From Acidobacteriota bacterium (lineage in GTDB: Bacteria > Acidobacteriota > Vicinamibacteria > Vicinamibacterales > UBA823): a stretch of 6,423 nucleotides of DNA. Below the pieces are notes generated by a model. It was not told the origin of the DNA, did not search any database, and saw only the letters and a program-made list of their open reading frames with translations. The number at the start of each line of letters is the position of its first letter. Position 1 is the first letter of the stretch. Location: positions 1-6,423 of the forward strand of contig PBHT01000024.1 of the NCBI GenBank assembly GCA_002720285.1. The letters are read 5' to 3'. Shown one piece after another: positions 1 through 6,014 of this stretch. Made by a program: the position numbers and the translations under genes.

Positions 1-19
1 GAATTCTCCTTGGGTAGAT

Positions 20-25
20 TGTCAA
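20..25 (-). promoter_or_regulatory. Perfect -35-like hexamer downstream of the tRNA
   Basis: The minus strand reads TTGACA three bases after the tRNA CCA end, a full match to the sigma-70 -35 consensus. A -10 box at the usual 17-base spacing would start at base 2 and run off the window. The promoter is therefore only half visible and could serve a gene to the left. A chance match is quite possible. Confidence 0.2.
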
Positions 26-28
26 TAC

Positions 29-104
29 TGGAGCCGACGAGCGGACTCGAACCGCTGACCTGCTGATTACGAATCAGCTGCTCTACCAACTGAGCTACGC
101 CGGC
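29..104 (-). tRNA. tRNA-Thr, anticodon CGU, with encoded CCA end
   Basis: Read on the minus strand, the sequence folds into a complete cloverleaf. The acceptor stem is GCCGGCG with CGTCGGC, 7 pairs including one G-U. The D arm is GCTC/GAGC around AGTTGGTA. The anticodon stem is GCTGA/TCAGC with the seven-base loop TTCGTAA. The variable loop has five bases, and the T arm is AGCGG/CCGCT around TTCGAGT. The anticodon CGT (plus-strand bases 69-71) reads ACG, so this is a threonine tRNA. The loop has U33 and A37, as expected for a decoder of ANN codons. The discriminator is U (base 32), and the 3' CCA is encoded in the DNA (bases 29-31). No intron or broken stem is seen. Other Thr isoacceptors must lie elsewhere in the genome. 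Confidence 0.96.
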
Positions 105-210
105 CCAGGAGAACCGTGTCTTTAGTGTGGCGCACAGCGATCGGTACGACCGGGGATGGTAGCACACATCCAGCGGTCTCTTGAGCGCACGCTGCTGGAG
201 GAATTACAAG

Positions 211-249
211 ATGATGAGAAGCCGCCTCGATACTACAGGCGTAGGTTAG
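211..249 (+). CDS. Possible 12-residue leader peptide upstream of uvrA
   Basis: An ATG-ATG start at 211 opens a short frame, MMRSRLDTTGVG, that ends at TAG (247-249). It is preceded by GGAGG at 197-201, nine bases before the ATG, a better ribosome binding site than any in front of uvrA. The ORF overlaps the left arms of inverted repeats whose partners lie at 237-241, 263-270 and 283-289, so its translation could change the folding of the uvrA leader. There is no run of a regulatory amino acid as in classical biosynthetic attenuators, and no homolog is known to me. A chance GGAGG plus ATG in an untranscribed spacer is the main alternative. Confidence 0.25.
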   Translation: MMRSRLDTTGVG

Positions 250-289
250 TGCGTTTCACTTTTTCTCATCTGAGTTTCTCAAAGGCGGC
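213..289 (+). promoter_or_regulatory. Competing inverted repeats in the uvrA leader
   Basis: Several arms can pair in mutually exclusive ways. GATGAGAA (213-220) is the exact inverse of TTCTCATC (263-270), and its TGAGAA part can also pair with TTCTCA at 276-281. GCCGCCT (221-227) pairs fully with AGGCGGC (283-289), while its CGCCT part can instead form a local hairpin with AGGCG (237-241) around a nine-base loop. The long-range arms cross each other, giving a pseudoknot-like or switching topology. This is what an attenuator or structured 5' leader looks like, but no regulatory function is shown by sequence alone and I cannot assign a known riboswitch class. Confidence 0.25.
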
Positions 290-290
290 G

Positions 291-296
291 TTTAAT
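291..296 (+). promoter_or_regulatory. Candidate -10 box for uvrA (weak)
   Basis: TTTAAT matches the TATAAT consensus at five of six positions and lies about 100 bases before the preferred uvrA start. No good -35 hexamer lies 16-18 bases upstream. If transcription began just downstream of this box, the short ORF and repeats at 197-289 would not be in the uvrA message. Confidence 0.18.
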
Positions 297-398
297 TCCT
301 GACAGTTTGTGCGAGTGTTGTTCGGTTGCAGTTCACTCTGGGCTGGACTAGGATGGCCTGTTCGATACTTGGAGAAATTGAGCACCGTACCCCCAGAG

Positions 399-3305
399 AT
401 GTCCGAGCCCGTTACAAACCAGGACGGTCAGATTGTCATCAGCGGCGCACGTACGCATAACCTGAAGGGTATTGACCTATCGCTCCCTGCCAACCAGCTT
501 ATTGTTGTTACGGGCGTGAGTGGTTCGGGTAAATCGTCACTTGCGTTTGACACGCTCTACGCTGAGGGGCAGCGACGCTATGTTGAGTCACTGTCAGCCT
601 ATGCCCGTCAGTTCCTTGAGCGGATGGAAAAGCCCGATGTCGATCGGATTGACGGCATCGCCCCGGCAATCGCCATTCGCCAGAAAAATAGCGTCCGGAA
701 CCCTCGATCAACGGTGGGTACCACTACCGAAATTCACGACTATCTCCGCCTTCTGTGGGCGCGAGTAGGCCTGACCATCTGCCGGCAATGTCGCCGTAAC
801 GTAATTCGCGAAACGGCCGAGCTTGTGGCTAAGCAACTCAGTGGACTTCCAGAAGGTACGCGTTTACTGCTTGGTTTCGAAATGCCGGTGGTCTACGGGC
901 TTGATGCGGTCGTTGTGAACGGTGGTGAAGGTGACGGGGGAGGCGATGTTTCAGAGGGGCCCTCAAATGAGCATGGTGAGTTGGTCGGGGCGGTGCCGGC
1001 GACGATCGAAGCGCTGCGACGACGGGGTTTTGGCCGACTTTACGTTGATGGCCAGGTCGTGGGATTTGATGATGTTGACTACGAGTCGCTCGTCGATCGT
1101 TCCTGTCTGGATGTGTTGGTTGACCGGGTCAAGGTAGCATCAGGTCTTCTGGCGCGGTTAACAGATTCGATTGAGGTTGCCTATCTGGAAGGCGGGGGTA
1201 GCGCATTCGCAATTCAGCTTTCTGAGGAGGGCAACGAAACCACCCGGCAGGTTTTCAGTGAACGCTTTGAATGCCGCACCTGCGCCATCCCGTATGAACT
1301 CTCTCAACCACGGTTGTTTTCATTTAACAGTCCTTTTGGGGCGTGTCCTACCTGCAACGGGTTTGGCAACGTGATCGAACTTGATTTAGGTCTAGTCATT
1401 CCTAAGCCAGAACTGTCAATTGAACAGGGTGCCATCGAGCCATGGACCAAGCCGCATTATCGGTCAAGACTGGATGACCTAAAACGGGCAGCGCGCACGA
1501 AACGAATCCGGGTTGACGTACCGTGGGAGGAGCTAAGTAGCGATGAACGGACGTTCGTTGTTGATGGCGACGGGGAGTACGTGGGGGTCCGTGGCTTTTT
1601 CCGCTGGCTCGAGCGGAAGAAATACAAGGTACACATTCGCGTCTTTCTGAGTCGCTACCGGAGTTATCTCACCTGTCCCGATTGTCAGGGTGCCCGCCTA
1701 CGCCAGGAAGCGCGCGACGTTTACGTTGGTGGTCGGACGATCGATACAGTGTGTGCATTGACCATTCAGGCTGCCGCGGAATTCTTTGAGGCACTTCAAC
1801 TTGACCCTCGCGAAGCGCGGATCGCTGAGAAGATTCTTACTGAGATTCGAAAACGGCTGACTTTTCTACGTGATGTTGGTTTGGACTACCTGACCCTGGA
1901 TCGAGTTTCGTCCACACTTTCTGGAGGTGAGACCCAGCGGATCAATTTAGCGACTTCGTTAGGCTCAGCGCTTGTTGGCACGTTATACGTGCTCGACGAA
2001 CCGTCGATTGGGCTTCACCCTCGGGACAATCAGCGGTTGATTGGCATCCTTCAGCAACTTCGTGACCAAGGAAATACCGTTGTTGTAGTCGAGCATGATG
2101 CTGAGATGATGCGAACTGCTGACTATATTGTTGATCTTGGACTGGGGGCTGGTGAACAGGGAGGACGGGTTATCTACGCGGGTGAATACGGGCCACTTCT
2201 CAAAGAGCCACGATCTTTAACAGCGAAATATCTTCGTGATGATTTAGTCATTCCGTTGCCCACGAAGCGACGAAAGCTAACGGGACAGCAAATTCGAGTT
2301 ATCGGCGCGACCGAACACAACCTACAGTTGTGCGAAATCAATATTCCGCTGAACGCACTGACATGTGTAACCGGCGTCAGTGGTTCGGGTAAATCGACCC
2401 TTGTTCACGATGTTCTCTACGCGGCGGTAAAGCAGGCAAAGGGTGGGTGGGACAAGAAGGTGGGGGCGCATGAACGAGTTGAGGGCATAGAGTTGATCAG
2501 TAGTGTTTCGCTGGTGGATCAAGCGCCGATTGGTCGATCCCCACGGTCCAATCCGGTGACCTACCTCAAGGCATTCGATCCGATCCGGCAGTTGTTCGCA
2601 TCAACGAAGGAGGCCAAGGTGAGGGGTCTGACCGCTAGTCATTTTTCTTTTAATGTGTCTGGCGGGCGTTGTGATGTGTGCGAGGGGGAAGGGGTCATCC
2701 GTGTTGAAATGCAATTTCTGGCCGATGTCTTCGTTCCTTGCGACGAATGCGAAGGTGCGCGATTCAAGCCGGATGTGCTTGATGTGACTTATCGTGGGCG
2801 TCGAGTCGATCAAGTGCTGGATATGACAGTTCACGAGGCTTTATCTTTTTTTAATAATTCTCCGAAGATACTGCGCCGACTCCGCGTCCTGGACGAAATT
2901 GGTCTAAGTTATCTTCGTCTCGGGCAACCGGCGACGACCTTGTCGGGAGGTGAGGCCCAACGAATTAAAATCGCCTCGCATCTTACAGGGCAGGGTAGTG
3001 ACCGGACGCTCTACATACTGGACGAGCCTACGACTGGGCTGCACTTTGACGACATTGCCAAATTACTCGGGGCCTTCAAGAAGCTATTGGATGTCGGGCA
3101 TACACTATTAGTCATTGAACACAACCTTGACGTTGTTAAAACGGCTGATTGGGTTATTGACCTAGGGCCCGAAGGTGGACACGAGGGCGGACGACTTGTA
3201 GCTGCAGGGACACCGGAGCAGGTCGCACAGGTCCAAGAGTCTTACACTGGCCAGCATCTTCGCGATGTGCTGGGCAGTGGTCGTTCGAACGCTTACGCGA
3301 CCTAG
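399..3305 (+). CDS. uvrA: UvrA, excision nuclease ABC subunit A
   Basis: UvrA is the dimeric DNA-damage sensor of nucleotide excision repair; it loads UvrB onto lesions in the cytoplasm. Starting at ATG 399, the protein has 968 residues. It shows two ABC ATPase modules: Walker A GVSGSGKSS (39-47) and GVSGSGKST (659-667), signatures LSGGETQR (507-514) and LSGGEAQR (848-855), Walker B LYVLDEPS (529-536) and LYILDEPT (871-878), and H-loop histidines 566 and 908. Two CX2C...CX2C zinc modules are intact: Cys 292/295/316/319 and 758/761/781/784. The frame is open back to GTG 309, but those 30 extra residues do not resemble UvrA, whereas the segment after ATG 399 soon reaches the family N-terminus (SGARTHNLKG). 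Neither start has a good ribosome binding site. A Gly/Asp/Glu-rich insertion lies near residues 170-195. The stop overlaps that of the convergent protease gene. Confidence 0.97.
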   Translation: MSEPVTNQDGQIVISGARTHNLKGIDLSLPANQLIVVTGVSGSGKSSLAFDTLYAEGQRRYVESLSAYARQFLERMEKPDVDRIDGIAPAIAIRQKNSVRNPRSTVGTTTEIHDYLRLLWARVGLTICRQCRRNVIRETAELVAKQLSGLPEGTRLLLGFEMPVVYGLDAVVVNGGEGDGGGDVSEGPSNEHGELVGAVPATIEALRRRGFGRLYVDGQVVGFDDVDYESLVDRSCLDVLVDRVKVASGLLARLTDSIEVAYLEGGGSAFAIQLSEEGNETTRQVFSERFECRTCAIPYELSQPRLFSFNSPFGACPTCNGFGNVIELDLGLVIPKPELSIEQGAIEPWTKPHYRSRLDDLKRAARTKRIRVDVPWEELSSDERTFVVDGDGEYVGVRGFFRWLERKKYKVHIRVFLSRYRSYLTCPDCQGARLRQEARDVYVGGRTIDTVCALTIQAAAEFFEALQLDPREARIAEKILTEIRKRLTFLRDVGLDYLTLDRVSSTLSGGETQRINLATSLGSALVGTLYVLDEPSIGLHPRDNQRLIGILQQLRDQGNTVVVVEHDAEMMRTADYIVDLGLGAGEQGGRVIYAGEYGPLLKEPRSLTAKYLRDDLVIPLPTKRRKLTGQQIRVIGATEHNLQLCEINIPLNALTCVTGVSGSGKSTLVHDVLYAAVKQAKGGWDKKVGAHERVEGIELISSVSLVDQAPIGRSPRSNPVTYLKAFDPIRQLFASTKEAKVRGLTASHFSFNVSGGRCDVCEGEGVIRVEMQFLADVFVPCDECEGARFKPDVLDVTYRGRRVDQVLDMTVHEALSFFNNSPKILRRLRVLDEIGLSYLRLGQPATTLSGGEAQRIKIASHLTGQGSDRTLYILDEPTTGLHFDDIAKLLGAFKKLLDVGHTLLVIEHNLDVVKTADWVIDLGPEGGHEGGRLVAAGTPEQVAQVQESYTGQHLRDVLGSGRSNAYAT

Positions 3306-4453
3306 CGGCGGCTTCGTGCCCGACCGATTTCCACATCGAAAATGACTTCCCGTCCTTCCCGAGAACCCGTTAGCACGACGGTTTCACCGATTGGTGCGTC
3401 CGCAAGCAACCGCAGTAGGTGAGATGCATCGTCTACCGGTTCGTCATTGAAAGCGACTATAACGTCACCGGGGCGGATGCCGGCATCGTAAGCGGGAGTG
3501 TCACGCCGCATGCGCGAGACCAGTGCGCCGCGGTCATTAGGCATGCCGAATTGTTCGGCTTGCCGATTAGTCAGCGGTGCGAGCTCAATGTAGCCGATAG
3601 AACCCCTTTGTACCTCCCCGTACGTAACAAGATCGTCCATGACACGCCGGGCTAAGTTGCTCGGCACCGCGAAGCCCACCCCTTGGTCGCCTCCGCTTTG
3701 TGTGAAGATTGCTGTATTAATCCCAATGAGTTCACCGCGTCCGTTGATCAAGGCGCCACCAGAGTTCCCTTCATTGATAGCGGCATCTGTCTGAATGAAG
3801 TCTTCGTATGTCGTGATGCCTAGATTTGCGCGCCTGACGGCGCTGATGATTCCAAGGGTAACGGTCTGGTCTAGTTGAAATGGATTACCGATGGCGAGTA
3901 CCCATTCTGCTACGCGGATCGTAGACGAGTCACCCCAAGGTGGGACTGGCAGCCCGTCGGCTTCGATTTTCAGTAAGGCAATGTCGGTCCACTGGTCTAC
4001 GCCGACGACGGTTGCTGGTAATTCCCGATTATCGGGCAGAGTCACTGTGACTTCGGCATCGGCACTTCCTACTACGTGGTTGTTTGTGAGGATATAACCA
4101 TCCGTTGATACGATGACTCCTGAACCGAGGCTCGTGCGTTGCTGCTGGCCGAACAGGTTTGGCTCGTTGCCAAAAAAATAGTTAAAGAAGGGATCGTTGA
4201 AAAACGGCGACGTCGACTGCCGCTCAACGGTTTGTGACGAAATGTTGATTACACTGGGTACCCGGGCTGCTGCGACGTCGCTGAAATCCGGTAAGTTCAC
4301 GGTAGGGACTGCGGTAGTCCTAGATTGCACTACTTCCGGTTCCGGCGCTGGACGAGCCGAGGATTCTTCGGTGACCTGAAGCTGACCGGTGAGCACTAGG
4401 CCTGCGACAGCGCCAGACACAAAGAGTATGCAAGCAAGCAGAGTGTGTTTCAT
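3302..4453 (-). CDS. htrA: HtrA/DegS-like secreted serine protease with one PDZ domain
   Basis: This is a trypsin-like HtrA-family protease of 383 residues, expected to act in the periplasm in degrading or sensing misfolded envelope proteins. Residues 4-23 form a hydrophobic signal peptide or membrane anchor after MKH. A Pro/Ser/Thr-rich linker follows (about 31-56). The protease domain (about 60-275) carries the triad His126 (LTNNHVVG), Asp157 (WTDIALLK) and Ser231 (NEGNSGGAL). A Phe-rich stretch near 83-101 corresponds to the regulatory LA loop. A single PDZ domain occupies about 282-375 (GYIEL...AGIRPGDVI). One PDZ plus an N-terminal anchor resembles DegS rather than the two-PDZ DegP, but no RseA-like gene is nearby, so the symbol denotes only the family. 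The ATG at 4453 was chosen because GAGGAG sits five bases upstream and the signal sequence starts there; the frame extends to 4519 without sense. Confidence 0.93.
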   Translation of the reverse strand: MKHTLLACILFVSGAVAGLVLTGQLQVTEESSARPAPEPEVVQSRTTAVPTVNLPDFSDVAAARVPSVINISSQTVERQSTSPFFNDPFFNYFFGNEPNLFGQQQRTSLGSGVIVSTDGYILTNNHVVGSADAEVTVTLPDNRELPATVVGVDQWTDIALLKIEADGLPVPPWGDSSTIRVAEWVLAIGNPFQLDQTVTLGIISAVRRANLGITTYEDFIQTDAAINEGNSGGALINGRGELIGINTAIFTQSGGDQGVGFAVPSNLARRVMDDLVTYGEVQRGSIGYIELAPLTNRQAEQFGMPNDRGALVSRMRRDTPAYDAGIRPGDVIVAFNDEPVDDASHLLRLLADAPIGETVVLTGSREGREVIFDVEIGRARSRR

Positions 4454-4458
4454 AAATG

Positions 4459-4464
4459 CTCCTC
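4459..4464 (-). promoter_or_regulatory. Ribosome binding site of the HtrA-like gene
   Basis: On the minus strand GAGGAG lies five bases before the ATG at 4453-4451. It is a near-perfect Shine-Dalgarno sequence and decides the start against the upstream in-frame ATG at 4519. Confidence 0.8.
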
Positions 4465-4565
4465 GACGGTGTGGGGTGGTGTCGCCCACAAGATACCGGA
4501 ACTCTCTTCCTTCCAGCATACGACAATCTGGCCGCTAGGCCCATGTCAGAGGTCTTAACGGCCTA

Positions 4566-4574
4566 TGCTACGAT
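4566..4574 (+). promoter_or_regulatory. Candidate extended -10 promoter of efp
   Basis: TGCTACGAT fits the extended -10 pattern TGnTATAAT, with four of six matches in the hexamer plus the TG. No clear -35 hexamer stands 17 bases upstream, which extended -10 promoters tolerate. Transcription would begin near 4581, giving a leader of about 43 bases before the GTG start of efp. Confidence 0.3.
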
Positions 4575-4610
4575 CAGTGGCTCTGTTTCAAGGGGTGCTC
4601 GGTACACCAT

Positions 4611-4616
4611 AGGGGG
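4611..4616 (+). promoter_or_regulatory. Ribosome binding site of efp
   Basis: AGGGGG lies seven bases before GTG 4624. It supports this GTG as the efp start rather than the in-frame ATG at 4543 or the frame opening at 4456, neither of which gives EF-P-like sequence. Confidence 0.6.
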
Positions 4617-4623
4617 CGGTTCG

Positions 4624-5187
4624 GTGAGTTCAATTCAAGCTACGCGGCTCCGAAAGGGGATGCTGATTAAGTTGGGGGATGACCTGTTGCGTCTTCTTGA
4701 GCTTACTCATTTAACTCCAGGAAAAGGACGAGCGTTCGTTCAGGCCAGAATGCTGAACATTCGTTCCGGTGCCTCAGCGGACCACAAGTTTCGCTCTGAG
4801 GACACTGTCGAGCGTGCTGTACTCGATGATCGCGAGATGCAGTATCTTTACGAGGACGGTGGCGGTTATCACTTCATGGACACTGAGAACTTTGAGCAAA
4901 CGCACATGTCTGGTGATGTCCTCGGAAAGACAACTCGCTACTTAATTCCAAACGGTCTAATCCGAGTACAGTTCTATGGTGAAGAACCAGTGGGCATCGA
5001 TTTGCCGCAGACTGTGGAGTTGAAAGTGGAGGACACCCCGCCCTCCATTAAGGGAGCGACGGCTAGTGCACAAATTAAGCCGGCTAAGCTTGAAACGGGG
5101 TTGGTTGTTCAGGTGCCAGCTTTTATCAACATAGGCGATACCATCCGTGTGAACACGGAAACAGGCGACTATCAATCACGAGTTTAG
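4624..5187 (+). CDS. efp: Translation elongation factor P
   Basis: EF-P binds ribosomes stalled on consecutive prolines, between the P and E sites, and promotes peptide bond formation. With GTG 4624 as start the product has 187 residues, the normal family length, and begins in the usual way (…RLRKGMLIK). The N-terminal KOW-like domain carries the loop LTPGKGRAF, with Lys34 at the tip, the position that is beta-lysylated in E. coli. The middle OB domain has REMQYLYEDGGGYHFMDTE. The C-terminal domain matches the family signature K-x-A-x4-G-x2-V-x-V-P-x2-I-x-I-G (KPAKLETGLVVQVP, then FINIG). No modification enzyme gene (epmA, epmB, earP) is in the window. A membrane protein frame begins directly after its TAG stop, suggesting co-transcription. 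Confidence 0.97.
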   Translation: MSSIQATRLRKGMLIKLGDDLLRLLELTHLTPGKGRAFVQARMLNIRSGASADHKFRSEDTVERAVLDDREMQYLYEDGGGYHFMDTENFEQTHMSGDVLGKTTRYLIPNGLIRVQFYGEEPVGIDLPQTVELKVEDTPPSIKGATASAQIKPAKLETGLVVQVPAFINIGDTIRVNTETGDYQSRV

Positions 5188-5781
5188 GTGTTAGCTACCA
5201 GTTCCTGGGCTGGCTCGATGTCTCTTCCTGAACTGCTTTCGGCGTTGCTTCTCTTCTTGGGGGCAGGGTTTCTTGTTGCTAATGTCCGGGTTGCTTGGTC
5301 GTTTATCAGAGCTAGGCGGTTGCAGCCGACGGCCCTCCTGACCTGGAAAGGTTCACGTCCACCGTTCTATGCTCTTCTCATGCTGATCGGTGTTGTACTC
5401 GGCCTCCTTGTTGCTTTCAAACTTGTCGTTCAAGGACGGTCCCCGCTGCAGGTATTCGGCGAAGGAATGATGTTTCTTTACTATGCCTGCGCGATTCCGC
5501 TCAGTCTCCGGATTGCGCGCGGGTTCTACCAAGATGGGATCTGGATAGACAGTGGATTCGTGCCTTACTCAAAAATCGGCGGGTTAACTTGGCGTGAAGG
5601 CGACCAAATCACCCTAGTGGTAGTTGATCGGATCCGCTGTCTAGCGCGGTCGCTAATTGTGCCGCAGGAGCACTATAGTGAAGCCCGGCGTTTGCTTCAC
5701 GACAAGATTGCCTCGCACGACCTAAACTTTAGTGGTAGGAGCCTTGACCTGGGTGGTCACGATGAGCGTGATGATGTCTAG
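5188..5781 (+). CDS. Three-helix membrane protein of unknown function
   Basis: I do not recognise a characterised function. From GTG 5188 the protein has 197 residues. Hydrophobic segments at about 14-40, 59-83 and 88-108 are likely membrane helices, with a basic loop between the first two (FIRARRLQP). The remaining 85 residues are soluble and include GFYQDGIWIDSGFVPYSKIG followed by alternating beta-like stretches. This pattern, a 'DGIW...G..PYSKI..W' strand-turn motif after membrane helices, resembles the DUF5673 or bacterial PH-like tails; that is a tentative match from memory. The tail ends in charged residues (HDERDDV). GTG 5188 abuts the efp TAG in the same frame and has no Shine-Dalgarno sequence, so it would rely on reinitiation. 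ATG 5218 (MSLPELLSALL…, 187 residues) is an equally plausible start. Probably co-transcribed with efp. Confidence 0.8.
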   Translation: MLATSSWAGSMSLPELLSALLLFLGAGFLVANVRVAWSFIRARRLQPTALLTWKGSRPPFYALLMLIGVVLGLLVAFKLVVQGRSPLQVFGEGMMFLYYACAIPLSLRIARGFYQDGIWIDSGFVPYSKIGGLTWREGDQITLVVVDRIRCLARSLIVPQEHYSEARRLLHDKIASHDLNFSGRSLDLGGHDERDDV

Positions 5782-5810
5782 GACCTGGTGGATCGGTTAT
5801 TTGGATTGCA
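5782..5810. other. Short convergent spacer without a visible terminator
   Basis: These 29 bases separate the stops of two convergent genes. I see neither a GC-rich hairpin nor a T tract on either strand, so any termination here would have to be Rho-dependent or lie within the coding ends. Confidence 0.4.
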
Positions 5811-6014
5811 CTAGTTGATTAGGGTTAGCACCCAGCCAACGAGGCCTTCACCACTCGCGGTCGGGTCACCCAACCATGTTGGTGGCGTGAGCCAGACGAA
5901 TGCGAGGATGGCGATGACCATGAGGTCGTACTGCCAAGTGGCGCGGTCGTAGGTCCAGAACAGAGCGTTCCACAGGATGACCAACGGCCAGGTGAGTGCA
6001 CGACTCATTTTCAT
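5811..6014 (-). CDS. Small membrane-associated protein of unknown function, 67 residues
   Basis: The ATG at 6014-6012 overlaps the TGA of the upstream phosphatidyltransferase gene as ATGA, the usual arrangement for translational coupling. The second Met codon (6008-6006, MSRALTW) is an alternative start. The protein is rich in Trp, Leu, Val and Ile. It has one or two hydrophobic segments, about residues 8-19 (short) and 30-42 (LMVIAILAFVWL), followed by a Pro/Gly-containing stretch (TPPTWLGDPTASGEG) and a hydrophobic end (LVGWVLTLIN). That composition and the overlap argue for a real gene rather than a random frame. I know no function. Its position suggests a role at the membrane together with the phospholipid headgroup enzyme, which is inference only. 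It ends at TAG, 29 bases from the convergent upstream gene. Confidence 0.65.
   Translation of the reverse strand: MKMSRALTWPLVILWNALFWTYDRATWQYDLMVIAILAFVWLTPPTWLGDPTASGEGLVGWVLTLIN

Larger units (their letters stand above)
105..398. other. Intergenic region between tRNA-Thr and uvrA
   Basis: This stretch of 294 bases separates two divergent genes and must hold both of their promoters. There is no long ORF with protein-like content. Visible elements are a small inverted repeat CGGT-ACG-ACCG (142-152), a strong Shine-Dalgarno sequence followed by a 12-codon ORF (197-249), a cluster of inverted repeats (213-289), and a TTTAAT hexamer (291-296). I saw no textbook sigma-70 promoter with both boxes on either strand. 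I also saw no palindrome resembling the E. coli-type SOS box (CTG-N10-CAG with an AT-rich core). Confidence 0.7.
4454..4623. other. Divergent intergenic region, protease gene / efp
   Basis: These 170 bases lie between two outward-reading genes and must contain both promoters. Both flanking frames run into it (plus strand from 4456, minus strand to 4519), but the translated extensions do not match the respective families. A possible extended -10 element for efp is at 4566-4574. On the minus strand CTGACA (4549-4544) resembles a -35 box, but no -10 box stands at a proper distance. A short GGCC-GCTA-GGCC repeat lies near 4530-4541. Confidence 0.6.

Noticed and set aside
29..104. tRNA-Thr as an integration site of a mobile element
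   Set aside because: No integrase gene and no second copy of the tRNA 3' end were seen; the neighbours are housekeeping genes.
142..152. CGGT-ACG-ACCG inverted repeat near the tRNA as an operator
   Set aside because: A four-base stem with a three-base loop is expected by chance, and nothing else supports it.
309..398. N-terminal extension of UvrA from GTG 309 (30 residues)
   Set aside because: The extra residues do not resemble any UvrA N-terminus, there is no ribosome binding site before the GTG, and the family-like sequence begins just after ATG 399. Kept as an alternative start only.
105..398. LexA/SOS box controlling uvrA
   Set aside because: No CTG-N10-CAG palindrome with an AT-rich core is present; other LexA motifs used in some phyla could not be judged by eye.
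3306..3330. GGC-TTCGT-GCC hairpin as a terminator for uvrA
   Set aside because: The stem has only three pairs and no T tract follows; it lies in the coding end of the protease gene.
4454..4519. N-terminal extension of the HtrA-like protease from ATG 4519
   Set aside because: It would bury the signal sequence behind 22 polar residues. The ATG at 4453 has GAGGAG at ideal spacing.
4456..4623. N-terminal extension of EF-P from 4456 or ATG 4543
   Set aside because: EF-P is normally about 185-190 residues; GTG 4624 gives 187 and has AGGGGG seven bases upstream.
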